Below are positions 7,440-16,472 of a stretch of DNA of 64,000 bases, piece by piece. Where the stretch lies: contig NZ_FOLI01000005.1 of the NCBI RefSeq assembly GCF_900112405.1, positions 40,742 to 104,741 of the forward strand, given 5' to 3'. Source of the stretch: Fructobacillus durionis (lineage in GTDB: Bacteria > Bacillota > Bacilli > Lactobacillales > Lactobacillaceae). Under the pieces are notes generated by a model. The model did not search any database, was not told the DNA's origin, and worked only from the letters and a program-made list of their open reading frames with translations. Numbering within the stretch: the first letter of the stretch is position 1; every line of letters begins with the position of its first letter. The position numbers and the translations under genes are program-made.

Positions 7440-9659
7440 TTGAAAAAACTATCTTTCAAAAAAATTGACTGGTATCTGACCGGTATTCTTGTCCTCGCCG
7501 CATTCTTGTACGGCTGGGGAATCTGGGACGCAGGCTCTGCCAACTCATACTACACCGCAGCGATTACGTCGATGACGCAATCCTGGCATAACTTCTGGTA
7601 CGGGGCCTTTGACCCGGCCGGCTTCATCACCGTTGATAAGCCACCAATCGCCCTCTGGTTCATGGCCATCTCGGCTAAAATCTTCGGCATTCACGGCTGG
7701 TCAGTCGTTCTTCCTTCCGTCTTGGCAGGAATCGGATCGGTTGCCCTTCTCTACAAGTTAATCACCCCTAAGTTCGGACCATGGGCTGGCCGTTTGGCAG
7801 CCTTGGTCATGACGCTGACACCAACGGTGGTTGCTAACTCACGTACTAACAACATGGATGCCATCTTGGTCTTCTTCCTACTTCTAGCGGTTTACACGCT
7901 CACGAAGGCAGTAGCCAAGAAAAAGTTCTGGTTAGTGCTTATAGCATTCGCCATTATCGGAATCGCCTTTAACATCAAGATGTTGCAGGCCTTCATGATT
8001 CTACCAGCCATGCTTGTCTTCTACTGGGTCGCTATCAAGCTTCCATGGAAGAAAAAAGTCGCCTGGTTGGTCGCAGCCATGGCCTCCCTCGGTATCTTTA
8101 CAGTTGCTTACCCAGCAGCCGTTGATTCTGTTTCAACAGCAAACCGTCCCTACATTGGTTCTTCTCAAACCAACTCCTTGATGGAACTAGCCTTTGGCTA
8201 TAACGGAACGGAACGTCTCTTAGGTCAATCAACCGGAACCGGTGGTTCATTCTCTGGTATGGGCGGTAAGAACTCGAAGAAGTCTGGCTCAAACGGCGGT
8301 AACGGTGCTCCTACCGGTACAAAGCCATCCGGAACCAAGAACAGCACGACAAACACCAATAGTAACGGTCAAGCGCCTACTGGCAATGGCCAAAACGCTA
8401 CAAATTCAAACAGCAAGAACGCACCTACTCCCCCATCCGGAAGTACGAAGGGTCAGGCCCCATCTGGCGCTAATGGCTCAAAGTCTTCAAACGGTGCTCC
8501 AAGCAAGCCATCTGGATCAAAGAACGGTGCTCCTACTGGTACGAAACCATCTGGTAAGATGGGCAATCCTGGCGGTAAAGGTGGCAAGGGCGGCATGGCC
8601 GGCGGTGGTAACTCTGCATTCGCTATCGGTTCAGCCGGTCCATTCCGTCTCTTCCAATCTGACCTTGGTTCACAAATCGGCTGGTTCCTCCCATTCGCCT
8701 TCCTAGGCATGGGCGCTGGCTGGTGGGCCTTCCGTAAGAAGGGCAGCAAGTGGTACAGCATCTCTGAAGAACAAGCAGACGTCCTTCTCTGGGCAGGCTG
8801 GTTCGTCCCAGTCTACGGCTTCTTCTCAGTGGCTTCCTTCTTCCACCCTTACTACACCATCATGTTAGCCCCAGCAATTGCTGCTTTGACAGCCATTGCC
8901 GCAGTCGCTATCGCGAAGATGGTCAAGGAAGGTGGCAAGAAGCAAGGAATGGTTGCCAAGTCTCTCCTAGCTTTGACTTTGACAGGAACAGCCGCCTTGC
9001 AAGCTTACTACGCTTGGTCATACTACCCAGTCGCTGGCATCATTATTCTCATTCTTGCCATCGCAATCTCAGCCCTCTGGTTCGTGAACAAAGTCGTGAA
9101 CAACAAGTTGAAGATTGCACTCTCAATCGTTGTTGTCGCTTTGCTCTCCGGATTCTGGGCCTTGACCCCAACACTTTCACACAACTCAGCAGCCATCCCC
9201 GCTGCCAGTCCTTCCCTTCTTTCTTCCCGTGGTTCATCTGACATGGGTGGTCAAGTTGATTCAGAACTCTTGGCTTACACAAAGAAGAACCAAGGTTCAG
9301 CTAAGTACCTCTTTGCAACAACCGATTCCAACTCTGCTTCCGGCTACATCATCAAGTCTGGTAAGGCAGTCATGGCCTTAGGTGGTTACAACGGTACTGA
9401 TCCAACCATGACCTTGTCAGAATTCAAGCAATTGGTTAAGAGTGGACAGTTGAAGTACTTCGTCCTTGGTAACACCAAGTCATCGACCGGCGACATCTCA
9501 AAGATTCTCGCCTGGGTTAAGAAGAACGGTAAGCAGGTAAGCTACTCATCATCTTCATCAAAGACATCGACCCAATCATCTGGTATGACCGGTGGAATGG
9601 GAATGGGCGGTCAATCAGGCAGCTCAACCTTGTACGACCTATCCGCCGCATTTAAGTAA
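7440..9659 (+). CDS. ykcB: GT39-type membrane glycosyltransferase (YkcB-like) with long low-complexity insert
   Basis: 739 residues from a TTG at 7440; GAAGGAGG at 7424-7431 is well spaced for it, whereas an upstream in-frame TTG would sit inside that ribosome site. The N-terminal half is an ArnT/PMT-like multi-spanning domain with the acidic first loop (WGIWDAGSANSYYTAAI, then FDPAGFITVDKPP) that binds metal and lipid-linked sugar. Residues about 265-400 are a Gly/Ser/Asn/Pro/Lys-rich linker of low complexity. More membrane segments and a C-terminal extracytoplasmic domain follow, the latter ending in a Ser/Gly/Met tract. Together with the next gene it probably moves a sugar from a polyprenyl phosphate to a surface acceptor. 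Confidence 0.85.
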   Translation: MKKLSFKKIDWYLTGILVLAAFLYGWGIWDAGSANSYYTAAITSMTQSWHNFWYGAFDPAGFITVDKPPIALWFMAISAKIFGIHGWSVVLPSVLAGIGSVALLYKLITPKFGPWAGRLAALVMTLTPTVVANSRTNNMDAILVFFLLLAVYTLTKAVAKKKFWLVLIAFAIIGIAFNIKMLQAFMILPAMLVFYWVAIKLPWKKKVAWLVAAMASLGIFTVAYPAAVDSVSTANRPYIGSSQTNSLMELAFGYNGTERLLGQSTGTGGSFSGMGGKNSKKSGSNGGNGAPTGTKPSGTKNSTTNTNSNGQAPTGNGQNATNSNSKNAPTPPSGSTKGQAPSGANGSKSSNGAPSKPSGSKNGAPTGTKPSGKMGNPGGKGGKGGMAGGGNSAFAIGSAGPFRLFQSDLGSQIGWFLPFAFLGMGAGWWAFRKKGSKWYSISEEQADVLLWAGWFVPVYGFFSVASFFHPYYTIMLAPAIAALTAIAAVAIAKMVKEGGKKQGMVAKSLLALTLTGTAALQAYYAWSYYPVAGIIILILAIAISALWFVNKVVNNKLKIALSIVVVALLSGFWALTPTLSHNSAAIPAASPSLLSSRGSSDMGGQVDSELLAYTKKNQGSAKYLFATTDSNSASGYIIKSGKAVMALGGYNGTDPTMTLSEFKQLVKSGQLKYFVLGNTKSSTGDISKILAWVKKNGKQVSYSSSSSKTSTQSSGMTGGMGMGGQSGSSTLYDLSAAFK
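8240..8625 (+). repeat. Low-complexity coding tract with near-identical peptide repeat
   Basis: Within ykcB. The peptide NGAPTGTKPSG occurs twice (8301-8332 and 8522-8553, differing by a few silent changes), amid further GAPS/QAPTG/QAPSG variants. The silent differences show an old or purified duplication, but the tract could still change length by slippage or recombination. Confidence 0.8.
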
Positions 9660-9685
9660 TTATTTTTAAAAGAAAGGAGCTTGCC

Positions 9686-10771
9686 ATGCTCACACAAGTT
9701 AAAAAGGCACCGAAGTTAGCACTGATACTTCCCGCTTATAATGAAGAGGAGATGCTCAACCACACGGTAGCCAAATTACAGGGCATTAAAGAAAATCTGA
9801 TTCAAGAGAATCGAATTGCAACCGGCTCCTTTATTTTGATTGTTGACGATGGTTCTAAGGATCAAACTTACTCCATCATGCAGACTTTGGAACGTGAAAA
9901 TAACGATATCTTCATCGTTAAATTATCCCGTAACTTTGGCCACCAACCAGCTTTAATTGCCGGTTTAACCGAAGCCATCAAGTTAGCCGACATTACCATT
10001 ACACTCGATGCCGACTTACAGGATTCCCCAGAAATCATCGGAAAAATGGTCGATAAATACTTGGAAGGAAACGAAATCGTATACGCGGTTCGTTCTTCCC
10101 GGCAGACCGACACCTGGTTCAAGAAGAACTCAGCCATGGCCTTTTACAAAATGGCCGACTGGCTTGGTATCGAAATGGTTCCCAACCACGCCGACTTCCG
10201 TCTCATGTCTAAAGTAGCTGTTCAAGCACTGCTGGCCATGCCGGAACGAAACCTCTTCCTCCGGGCCATGGTTCCCTTATTAGGTTATAAATCCGATAAA
10301 GTCTACTACGAACGTGCCAAGCGTGAAGCGGGTACTTCTAAGTATCCATTGAAGAAGATGATTAACTTCGCCGTTGATGGCATCACTTCCTTCTCCGTGA
10401 AGCCCATCAAGTTACTCTTCAACTTAGGACTCGTCGTTTCATCGATTGCCGGTATCGAAATTGCCTATACCATCGTTGAAAAGCTAATTGGTAACCCAAC
10501 GGCCGGCTGGTCATCACTGATGATTTCCATCTGGCTCCTCGGTGGCTTAAACTTAATGGCCATTGGCGTTATTGGTACTTACGTTGGTAAAGTCTTTACC
10601 GAAGTTAAATCACGGCCCCTCTTCCGTATTGAAGCTGAAACCGGTGTGCTGGCAACTGCAGCTCCTGAAGGAAGTTCCAACCAGCGGTTAATCACCGTTG
10701 CTGAACAACCCATTGGTGCTCCACACATTGCGAGTAGCAACCAAAGCAACTGGTACAAACGAGCTCAATAA
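9686..10771 (+). CDS. ykcC: GT2 family polyprenyl-phosphate glycosyltransferase (YkcC/GtrB-like)
   Basis: 361 residues. The GT-A domain begins with LALILPAYNEEEML, has the metal-binding DADLQDSPE (residues about 110-118), and DFRLMSK in the acceptor loop. Two hydrophobic segments near residues 240-300 anchor it in the membrane. This matches enzymes that transfer a sugar from UDP-sugar to undecaprenyl phosphate on the cytoplasmic face. It follows the GT39 gene by 26 bp with AAAGGAG before the ATG, the same order as ykcB-ykcC in Bacillus. The pair should make and then use a lipid-linked sugar for decorating a cell-surface polymer. Ends at a terminator. Confidence 0.88.
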   Translation: MLTQVKKAPKLALILPAYNEEEMLNHTVAKLQGIKENLIQENRIATGSFILIVDDGSKDQTYSIMQTLERENNDIFIVKLSRNFGHQPALIAGLTEAIKLADITITLDADLQDSPEIIGKMVDKYLEGNEIVYAVRSSRQTDTWFKKNSAMAFYKMADWLGIEMVPNHADFRLMSKVAVQALLAMPERNLFLRAMVPLLGYKSDKVYYERAKREAGTSKYPLKKMINFAVDGITSFSVKPIKLLFNLGLVVSSIAGIEIAYTIVEKLIGNPTAGWSSLMISIWLLGGLNLMAIGVIGTYVGKVFTEVKSRPLFRIEAETGVLATAAPEGSSNQRLITVAEQPIGAPHIASSNQSNWYKRAQ

Positions 10772-10777
10772 CTAAAA

Positions 10778-10813
10778 GAAAAGGACGTCCCCTTTACGGG
10801 GGCGCCTTTTTTT
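10778..10813 (+). terminator. Terminator of the ykcBC operon
   Basis: AAAAGG.CG.CCCC stem paired with GGGGGCGCCTTTT, then T run. Confidence 0.8.
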
Positions 10814-10850
10814 AATGCAAATAAAAAAGACTGGCAAAGGCCTGTCTTCT

Positions 10851-11453
10851 TTAATCAACCAAAAGGTCGTCTTTCACGGGTTGAACCGCAAACTCTTTAA
10901 TTTGCTGATAGCACTGTTCCATGAAGGCCAAGCGCTTCTTTTCATCGTTTACCCAACGGGCGCCGCCCATAATGTGGACTTTCGCCATTTTGATACCTGA
11001 TAGTCCCAAAATGTCTTTCTTCCAACGGGTAATAATACCACCATAACGGCGGTGGTAATAAGCAGGATCATCGGCCGTCATAAAGAGACTAGCCTTCTTC
11101 CCTTTCAAGAAGCCCTTCACTCGTAATGGCCCCTTACGCTCATAGGCAAAGTTAGGCATCAATGCACGATCAATCATCCCCTTCAAAATGGAAGGTTCGG
11201 CTCCCCACCAGACAGGGAAAAAGAAACAGATATGGTCAGCCCATAGAATCTTTTGCTGTACTTGGTTAATGAAGCCTTGTTCTTTCATATGTATTCGATA
11301 ACCGTAGCGGAGAACCGGGTCAAAGTCGGCAATCGCTAAATCGATAATTTGGACACTCAAACCATCATGACGCAATGTTTCATACGTGTGAAGGGCGTTT
11401 GAATGAGTGAATGATTGGTCATCCGGATGCCCTTGGATGATTAATATGTTCAT
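10851..11453 (-). CDS. NAD(P)H-dependent flavin oxidoreductase, flavodoxin-like fold
   Basis: 200 residues from the ATG at 11451-11453, preceded by AAGGAG; an upstream in-frame start has no ribosome site. MNILIIQGHPDDQSFTHSNA is the typical start of MdaB/KefF/NQO-type quinone reductases, where the loop after the first strand binds flavin. FFFPVWWGAEPSILKGMIDRAL is the conserved flavin and dimer region. Such enzymes reduce quinones or electrophiles by two electrons with FMN/FAD. It stands alone on the minus strand between a + operon and a + membrane gene. Confidence 0.87.
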   Translation of the reverse strand: MNILIIQGHPDDQSFTHSNALHTYETLRHDGLSVQIIDLAIADFDPVLRYGYRIHMKEQGFINQVQQKILWADHICFFFPVWWGAEPSILKGMIDRALMPNFAYERKGPLRVKGFLKGKKASLFMTADDPAYYHRRYGGIITRWKKDILGLSGIKMAKVHIMGGARWVNDEKKRLAFMEQCYQQIKEFAVQPVKDDLLVD

Positions 11454-11728
11454 TGGTACTGCTCCTTTTTCCCATTTAGGAGCTGCTTGTATAAATGACG
11501 CGATAAGCAACTCAAATACATCAAACTATTTCAATATACCACAAAAACATTACTTTTATTTCAAAAGCAACGTACATAATATTACAGATTTCTAAAAACA
11601 AAAACAAGCGACAGATGTGTTACATTAGAATAAAATTATATAATTTTATCTGTACAGCTTTATATTGTTTTCATGTATACTCAATAGGTTGCTAATATTA
11701 GCGAATCAATTCAAAAAAGGAAAAAATA

Positions 11729-12337
11729 ATGTTCATTCAATCCCACAAAGCGAAAACCATCTATCGCACATTGTTAGTGATTATCGGAATCATCGGTGTC
11801 TGCATCAATACAAAGCTCAGCCCTGCCATGTTCCTTTACTACACAACGCTTTCAAACGTTCTCTGCATTCTTTACTTCATTTATGCATTAACACAGTCCG
11901 GTAAAGTCTTGAACGAGAATATTAAAGGGGCCGTTACACTGGCCATTACAGTGACCATGTTAATTTACTGGGGCGTCTTGGCTCCCTACTCCTTCCACAT
12001 GGATAGTACGTTAGATTACTGCGGAACTTTCATGGTGCACTTGATTGTTCCACTTATGGTCATCTTCGACTGGTTTCTCTTCGACACCAAGGGGCGTTTT
12101 TCAAAGAAAGCGCCACTCTACTGGCTATTGATTCCACTGATTTACTACGTCTTTACCGTCATTGCCGCCCAATTCAAGATTGTTTATCCCCTTTCGGGTA
12201 ATCACTACCCCTACTACTTCATCAATAACGAAATGATTGGCTGGGGCATGGTTGCAGTCTTTGTTATCGGCCTAACCCTTTTCTTCTTAATCTTCGGCTA
12301 CCTGTATTACGCCCTAGACAAGAAGCTCGCTAAATAA
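11729..12337 (+). CDS. Pr6Pr-like six-helix membrane protein
   Basis: 202 residues with about six hydrophobic segments and the conserved features YYTTLSNVLC (residues 42-51), YWGVLAPYSF and HLIVPLMVIFDW. These match the Pr6Pr family of bacterial integral membrane proteins related to FAR-17a/AIG1, whose bacterial role is unknown. Ribosome site AAAAGGAA lies before the ATG. The 275-bp gap upstream (11454-11728) is AT-rich, with a palindrome-like AAAATTATATAATTTT at about 11632-11648 and a -10-like TATACT near 11676, but no gene. Confidence 0.75.
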   Translation: MFIQSHKAKTIYRTLLVIIGIIGVCINTKLSPAMFLYYTTLSNVLCILYFIYALTQSGKVLNENIKGAVTLAITVTMLIYWGVLAPYSFHMDSTLDYCGTFMVHLIVPLMVIFDWFLFDTKGRFSKKAPLYWLLIPLIYYVFTVIAAQFKIVYPLSGNHYPYYFINNEMIGWGMVAVFVIGLTLFFLIFGYLYYALDKKLAK

Positions 12338-12341
12338 AAAT

Positions 12342-12381
12342 AAAAAGGACCCGTAAACATTCTGTTTACGGGTCCTTTTTT
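12342..12381. terminator. Bidirectional terminator
   Basis: Perfect long stem AAAAAGGACCCGTAAACA / TGTTTACGGGTCCTTTTT with a 3-base loop, between convergent genes ending at 12337 and 12387. Confidence 0.92.
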
Positions 12382-12386
12382 AATAC

Positions 12387-13952
12387 TTACTTATCGATAT
12401 GGAAATTATCTCGATGTTCAACAACTAAGCCTTCGTGCTTTTCCAAGTAATTCAATAGCAAAGTCGTCAATGTTTCTGAGTAGCGTTTCACGACTTTTCC
12501 CTTCGCAAAGACTTCGTTACCAGCACCCGTGGCACGGTAATTATTGACCGCCACCGTATAGGTCTTTTCTGGATCAAAGGGTTGACCATTAATGTCTTCA
12601 ATCGTCACCCTTTCACCTTCCGGTTTCGTCAAATCAAAACGGTAATCCAATCCGGACCAGAGGTCATAGTTGTAGTCCTGCTTCTTTGGGTAGTAATACG
12701 CCCGACTAATCATCACATCCCCATCCTGTAGGGTGAAGTAACCAGCGTTAACCTCCAAAGCTGTTTTCAACTGTTCACCCGTCAAGGCAATGTTGACTAG
12801 GGTGTTTGGAAATGGGTAATTCCCCAGCAACTCACGCCGGGTGACGTCCTTATGGAAGCCAGGCATTTCATCATTAAAGAGCGCCGTTGCCGAAAGGTCG
12901 GCCCCCGTTGCATCCAACTGTACTTGGTTAATTAGATCAACGAAAGCATGCCCTTCCTGTCGAGCCTTTGGAACATAGTCCAAAGTCATATCCGTACCTA
13001 AATGAACAATGACTTCGTCCAACCAGTTGTCTAAGTCTTTCTTCAAAGGAGCCAGTTCACTAAGGTACTGAGCCTTTTCAGGCCAGTTAGCCGTTTTAAT
13101 TAAACGTGAAGCCGGTAGTTCAGCAGAATCCTCCGCCTCCTGATCCGTACCGGCATCCAAATCGACCGTCAGCTGACCAACGGTTTCTGCTCGATAACCC
13201 GGTTGGCTAATTGGCACACCGTTATAAACACCAGTCAGTAGGCGGTGCTGGTGACCGGTGACAAGGGCCGTTACGCCAGGAATAGCCAGAAGTTCGTTTC
13301 CCTGATTTTCACCCGTTTCCTTTTCCAGTACGGCACCACTTTCCAAATCACGTGAGAATCCACCGTGGTAGGCAATGACGACTACGTCGGCCTTCTTCTG
13401 CAGTTTAGGTACAAGGCGCTTTGCGACTTTGACAGGATCTTCGAAGAAAAGACCAGGAATGTTTTCGGGACGTTCCCAATTTGGCACATACTTAGTCGTC
13501 AGGCCAATGACCGCCACCTTCTTGCCCTTCTTTTCATAGATTTTATAGGCCTTTCCAATGAATGGCAGGTTGGTTGTGGCGTCCAAAACGTTAGCGTTCA
13601 AAAGGGAATCATCATCTTTAAAGATGCTTTCCAAGTACTGCCGGCCGTAGTTAAACTCATGGTTTCCCAGAACACGGGCATCGTAGCCCATCTCCTGTGG
13701 AATAGTCTCAAAAACCTTGGACTTATCCACCGCTACATTGGCTAAGTACGTTCCAAATGGGGAGCCTTGAATGAAATCGCCGTTTTCAATTTTGATAACA
13801 AAGTCGCCTTCGGCACGCGCGATACTTTCGATCACCGACATGGTTGAGGCAGCACGGAATAGACCGTAAGGCTTAATCGCATCCTTATCAATAATATTAC
13901 TAGCCCACCAAAAGGTATGGCTATCTGAAGTTGATAATACCTGTAATTTCAT
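12387..13952 (-). CDS. Cytoplasmic 5'-nucleotidase / metallophosphatase family protein (YunD-like)
   Basis: 521 residues from the ATG at 13950-13952 (GGAGAAGG upstream). The N-terminal calcineurin-like phosphoesterase domain shows the metal ligands LSTSDSH, the NGD pair in ENGDFIQG, GNHEFNYG and GHQHR. The C-terminal half is the 5'-nucleotidase substrate domain. There is no signal peptide, unlike the secreted UshA types, so it should act on nucleotides inside the cell. It lies 55 bp behind the phn-type transporter with only a modest terminator between. Given the PurR boxes at the head of that operon, a role in nucleotide or phosphate recovery is likely. Confidence 0.88.
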   Translation of the reverse strand: MKLQVLSTSDSHTFWWASNIIDKDAIKPYGLFRAASTMSVIESIARAEGDFVIKIENGDFIQGSPFGTYLANVAVDKSKVFETIPQEMGYDARVLGNHEFNYGRQYLESIFKDDDSLLNANVLDATTNLPFIGKAYKIYEKKGKKVAVIGLTTKYVPNWERPENIPGLFFEDPVKVAKRLVPKLQKKADVVVIAYHGGFSRDLESGAVLEKETGENQGNELLAIPGVTALVTGHQHRLLTGVYNGVPISQPGYRAETVGQLTVDLDAGTDQEAEDSAELPASRLIKTANWPEKAQYLSELAPLKKDLDNWLDEVIVHLGTDMTLDYVPKARQEGHAFVDLINQVQLDATGADLSATALFNDEMPGFHKDVTRRELLGNYPFPNTLVNIALTGEQLKTALEVNAGYFTLQDGDVMISRAYYYPKKQDYNYDLWSGLDYRFDLTKPEGERVTIEDINGQPFDPEKTYTVAVNNYRATGAGNEVFAKGKVVKRYSETLTTLLLNYLEKHEGLVVEHRDNFHIDK

Positions 13953-13966
13953 GTCCTTCTCCAATC

Positions 13967-14001
13967 AAAAAGCAGGCCAGCCAACCGGCCCCTGCTTTTT
14001 T
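13967..14001 (-). terminator. Leaky terminator between phnE2 and the nucleotidase
   Basis: On the minus strand GCAGG..GCC pairs with GGCCTGC, followed by only five T and then the nucleotidase ribosome site. No separate promoter is visible for the nucleotidase, so readthrough is probably needed. Confidence 0.6.
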
Positions 14002-14006
14002 TGATA

Positions 14007-14801
14007 TTACTTCAATAGTTGCTTACGGATTGTACCTGACAACCAGTCAATGACCGTCACCATCACTACAATACCAATCAAGATAATTCCAACACGTGAC
14101 CATGAACGGGTCGACAAAGCGAAAATCAAAGGCGCACCAACACCACCAGCACCAACAATACCAAGAATTGATGCGGAACGAACCGCAATTTCAAAACGGT
14201 AAAGGGTAAAGTTGATAAATTCTGGCATCACTGATGGAAGCGTTGCCCAGCTTAGGGCGTCGAAACGGTTTCCACCAGCTGAGATAATGGCTTCTTCAGG
14301 TCCACGATCAATGTTTTCAATGGCTTCTGAGAAAAGCTTTCCCATCATACCAATTGAGTGGACACCCATGGCCAAGACACCAGCGAAGGCTCCTGGTCCA
14401 ACGGCCTTAATAAACATAATCGCCAAAACTAATTCTGGGAAAACACGGATAACCGTCAACAAGAACTTTCCTGAAGAAGAACGAATTGAGAACTTCTTTG
14501 TCGTCCGTGCTGCCCAAAAGGCAAATGGCACGGCGATAAAGGAAGAAATAATTGTTCCAAGGAAGGCGATGGCCAGGGTTTCAATCAAAGCAGAAACCAA
14601 ATCTTCCCCGTGTCCTGAGTAGACATAAGACCAATCAGGATGGAAGAGCCCTGAGAAGATTGATCCAAGAATTTGACCAGCCGATGACTTAATCCCTGAG
14701 AACTCAATACCAGAGAAAGACCAAATTACAATGACCAAAACAATTAATGAAATGATGTATGGACGACTTTGCTGGTAAAATGAACGTTTTCTAACCATCA
14801 T
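14007..14801 (-). CDS. phnE: Phosphonate-type ABC transporter permease, second subunit
   Basis: 264 residues, about six membrane segments, PhnE family. The coupling loop EAIISAGGNRFDALSWATLP (about residues 168-187) is the EAA motif. The start ATG overlaps the stop of the first permease gene (ATGA), so translation is coupled. It probably pairs with the upstream permease as a heterodimer. Neither C-P lyase nor phosphonatase genes occur in the window, so the name phosphonate reflects family only. See PhnD and the PurR boxes for an alternative substrate. Confidence 0.88.
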   Translation of the reverse strand: MMVRKRSFYQQSRPYIISLIVLVIVIWSFSGIEFSGIKSSAGQILGSIFSGLFHPDWSYVYSGHGEDLVSALIETLAIAFLGTIISSFIAVPFAFWAARTTKKFSIRSSSGKFLLTVIRVFPELVLAIMFIKAVGPGAFAGVLAMGVHSIGMMGKLFSEAIENIDRGPEEAIISAGGNRFDALSWATLPSVMPEFINFTLYRFEIAVRSASILGIVGAGGVGAPLIFALSTRSWSRVGIILIGIVVMVTVIDWLSGTIRKQLLK

Positions 14802-15580
14802 GACAAAGCCTCCCGAAGTTTATTCGATAGTGCATCCACCAGAACAACAACCACTAGAATGCCCAGGATAACAACCGATGTTCGGTCATAACGGAACATT
14901 TCGAGCGTCGTGTTCAGGTAAAGTCCAATTCCACCGGCACCAAGGTAACCAAGAACGGCAGAAGCACGGACGTTGATTTCCAATGTGTAAAGGAAGAAAG
15001 ACAAGTACTGGTTCAAGACCTGTGGAATAACGGCGAAAACAATCACTTGGTTTCGGTTACCACCGGCAGCACGCATGGCCTCAATTGGCCCCTCGTCAAC
15101 CGTTTCAATTGCTTCGTAAAGCAGTTTGAACATCATTCCGAAAGAAAAGACCGACAAAGCACAAACACCAGATAGGGCCCCGATTCCAACAACGGCAACA
15201 AAGAGTGCTGCCAAAAGCATTTCAGGAATCGAACGAACCAAGTTCATGATAAAACGAACAATCCCACGAACATAGGGGTTACGTACGATATTTGAAGCTG
15301 ACACAAGGGCAACCGGAATGGCCGCCACACAACCAATTAAGGTTCCGACAATGGCCATCTGAATCGTTTGAACCAATGGTGTCAAAATATCAGGGATATA
15401 TGACCAGTCGGGGTTCGCCATCTTGGCCCAAAGGTCAAAGAATTGGTCAGCCGAGAAGTCTTGACCAACCCCCGTTGCCTGCGCGGAAAGGATCACCGCA
15501 AAGACCAGTAGCAAGAAAATTGTAAAACCAACGACGTGCCACTCCTTCATCGCTGGACGCTTTGGTATCGACTGTTTCAT
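14798..15580 (-). CDS. phnE: Phosphonate-type ABC transporter permease, first subunit
   Basis: 260 residues from the ATG at 15578-15580, with GGAGG seven bases upstream, inside the end of phnC. PhnE-type membrane topology with coupling loop EAMRAAGGNRNQVIVFAVIP. Together with the second permease it forms the transmembrane channel of the phnDCEE importer. The two permeases share the AAGGNR coupling motif but differ elsewhere, so they are old paralogues rather than a recent duplication. Confidence 0.88.
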   Translation of the reverse strand: MKQSIPKRPAMKEWHVVGFTIFLLLVFAVILSAQATGVGQDFSADQFFDLWAKMANPDWSYIPDILTPLVQTIQMAIVGTLIGCVAAIPVALVSASNIVRNPYVRGIVRFIMNLVRSIPEMLLAALFVAVVGIGALSGVCALSVFSFGMMFKLLYEAIETVDEGPIEAMRAAGGNRNQVIVFAVIPQVLNQYLSFFLYTLEINVRASAVLGYLGAGGIGLYLNTTLEMFRYDRTSVVILGILVVVVLVDALSNKLREALS

Positions 15581-16380
15581 CAATCTGCCTCCACATCGTC
15601 GCCAGCATCAACACTGCTGTCGTCTCCTGCTTCACGGTAAATTTCCTTGAAGTCGCGCTTGTCGACTTCTTCGATTGGCTTATCGTAAATGATACGACCT
15701 TCCTTCAATCCAACGATTCGGCTTGAATACTTCAAGGCCAAACCAATGGAGTGAACGTTCAAGATGATGGTCATCCCATCTTCTTCGTTCAACTTCTTCA
15801 GGTCGTTCATGACAACCTTGGTCGTCTTAGGATCCAAACCAGAAACTGGTTCGTCGGCCAAGATAACGGCGGGTTCCTGCATCATCGCGCGGGCAATTCC
15901 AACACGCTGCTGCTGACCACCAGAGAGGTCACGAGCTTTGACGTAGTACTTGTCAAGCAGGTTCACGCGGGCCAAGTTGGTCTTAACCATCTCCTGGTCT
16001 GCCTTAGTGAAAAGTCCGAGAGCTGCCTTCCATGCTGGATAGTAACCAACACGACCTGACATAACGTTTCGGTAAACAGAAGATGTCTTCACCAGGTTGT
16101 AGTTCTGGAAGATCATGGCTGTTGAACGGCGAATCTTGTGGAGTTTGTCCCCAGTCGCCTTCGTGATATCTTGACCATCAATGAGGATTTCTCCCTCCGT
16201 CACGTCATGAAGACGGTTAATGGCACGGAGCAGCGTTGACTTTCCGGAACCAGAAAGACCAACAATCATCACAAATTCACCCTGTTTGATGTTTAGGTTA
16301 ATGTCTTTCAATCCCACTGTACCGTTTGGATACACCTTCGAGACATTCTTTATTTCGATATTTCCCTTATTCGCAGTCAT
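15580..16380 (-). CDS. phnC: Phosphonate-type ABC transporter ATP-binding protein
   Basis: 266 residues. Walker A VGLSGSGKST, signature [17 protein letters not shown], Walker B VILADEPVSGLDP, switch HS in LNVHSIGLAL (His followed by Ser rather than Asp or Glu neighbours). PhnC family. The C-terminus is a short acidic tail (DDSSVDAGDDVEAD) of no known role. Ribosome site GAGGA before the ATG. It follows phnD after a 92-bp gap holding a strong hairpin. Confidence 0.9.
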   Translation of the reverse strand: MTANKGNIEIKNVSKVYPNGTVGLKDINLNIKQGEFVMIVGLSGSGKSTLLRAINRLHDVTEGEILIDGQDITKATGDKLHKIRRSTAMIFQNYNLVKTSSVYRNVMSGRVGYYPAWKAALGLFTKADQEMVKTNLARVNLLDKYYVKARDLSGGQQQRVGIARAMMQEPAVILADEPVSGLDPKTTKVVMNDLKKLNEEDGMTIILNVHSIGLALKYSSRIVGLKEGRIIYDKPIEEVDKRDFKEIYREAGDDSSVDAGDDVEAD

Positions 16381-16422
16381 AGCATCCTCTTAATTGTCAG
16401 ATTTTAAAATCTTCTATACCGC

Positions 16423-16460
16423 ACAAAATGGCCGCCCACCAATGGTGGCGACCATTTTGG
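16423..16460 (-). other. Intercistronic hairpin between phnD and phnC
   Basis: Long inverted repeat (CCAAAATGGTCGCCACC on the minus strand pairing with GGTGGGCGGCCATTTTG) without a T run. It looks like a processing or stabilising hairpin that lets the binding protein be made in excess over the membrane subunits. That role is inference. Confidence 0.65.
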
Positions 16461-16472
16461 CCAAATTAGTTT

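Noticed and set aside
8242..8761. Long open frames in other frames of the low-complexity ykcB tract (both strands)
   Set aside because: They come from the repetitive Gly/Ser/Pro codons, have no ribosome site, and lie entirely inside the real gene.
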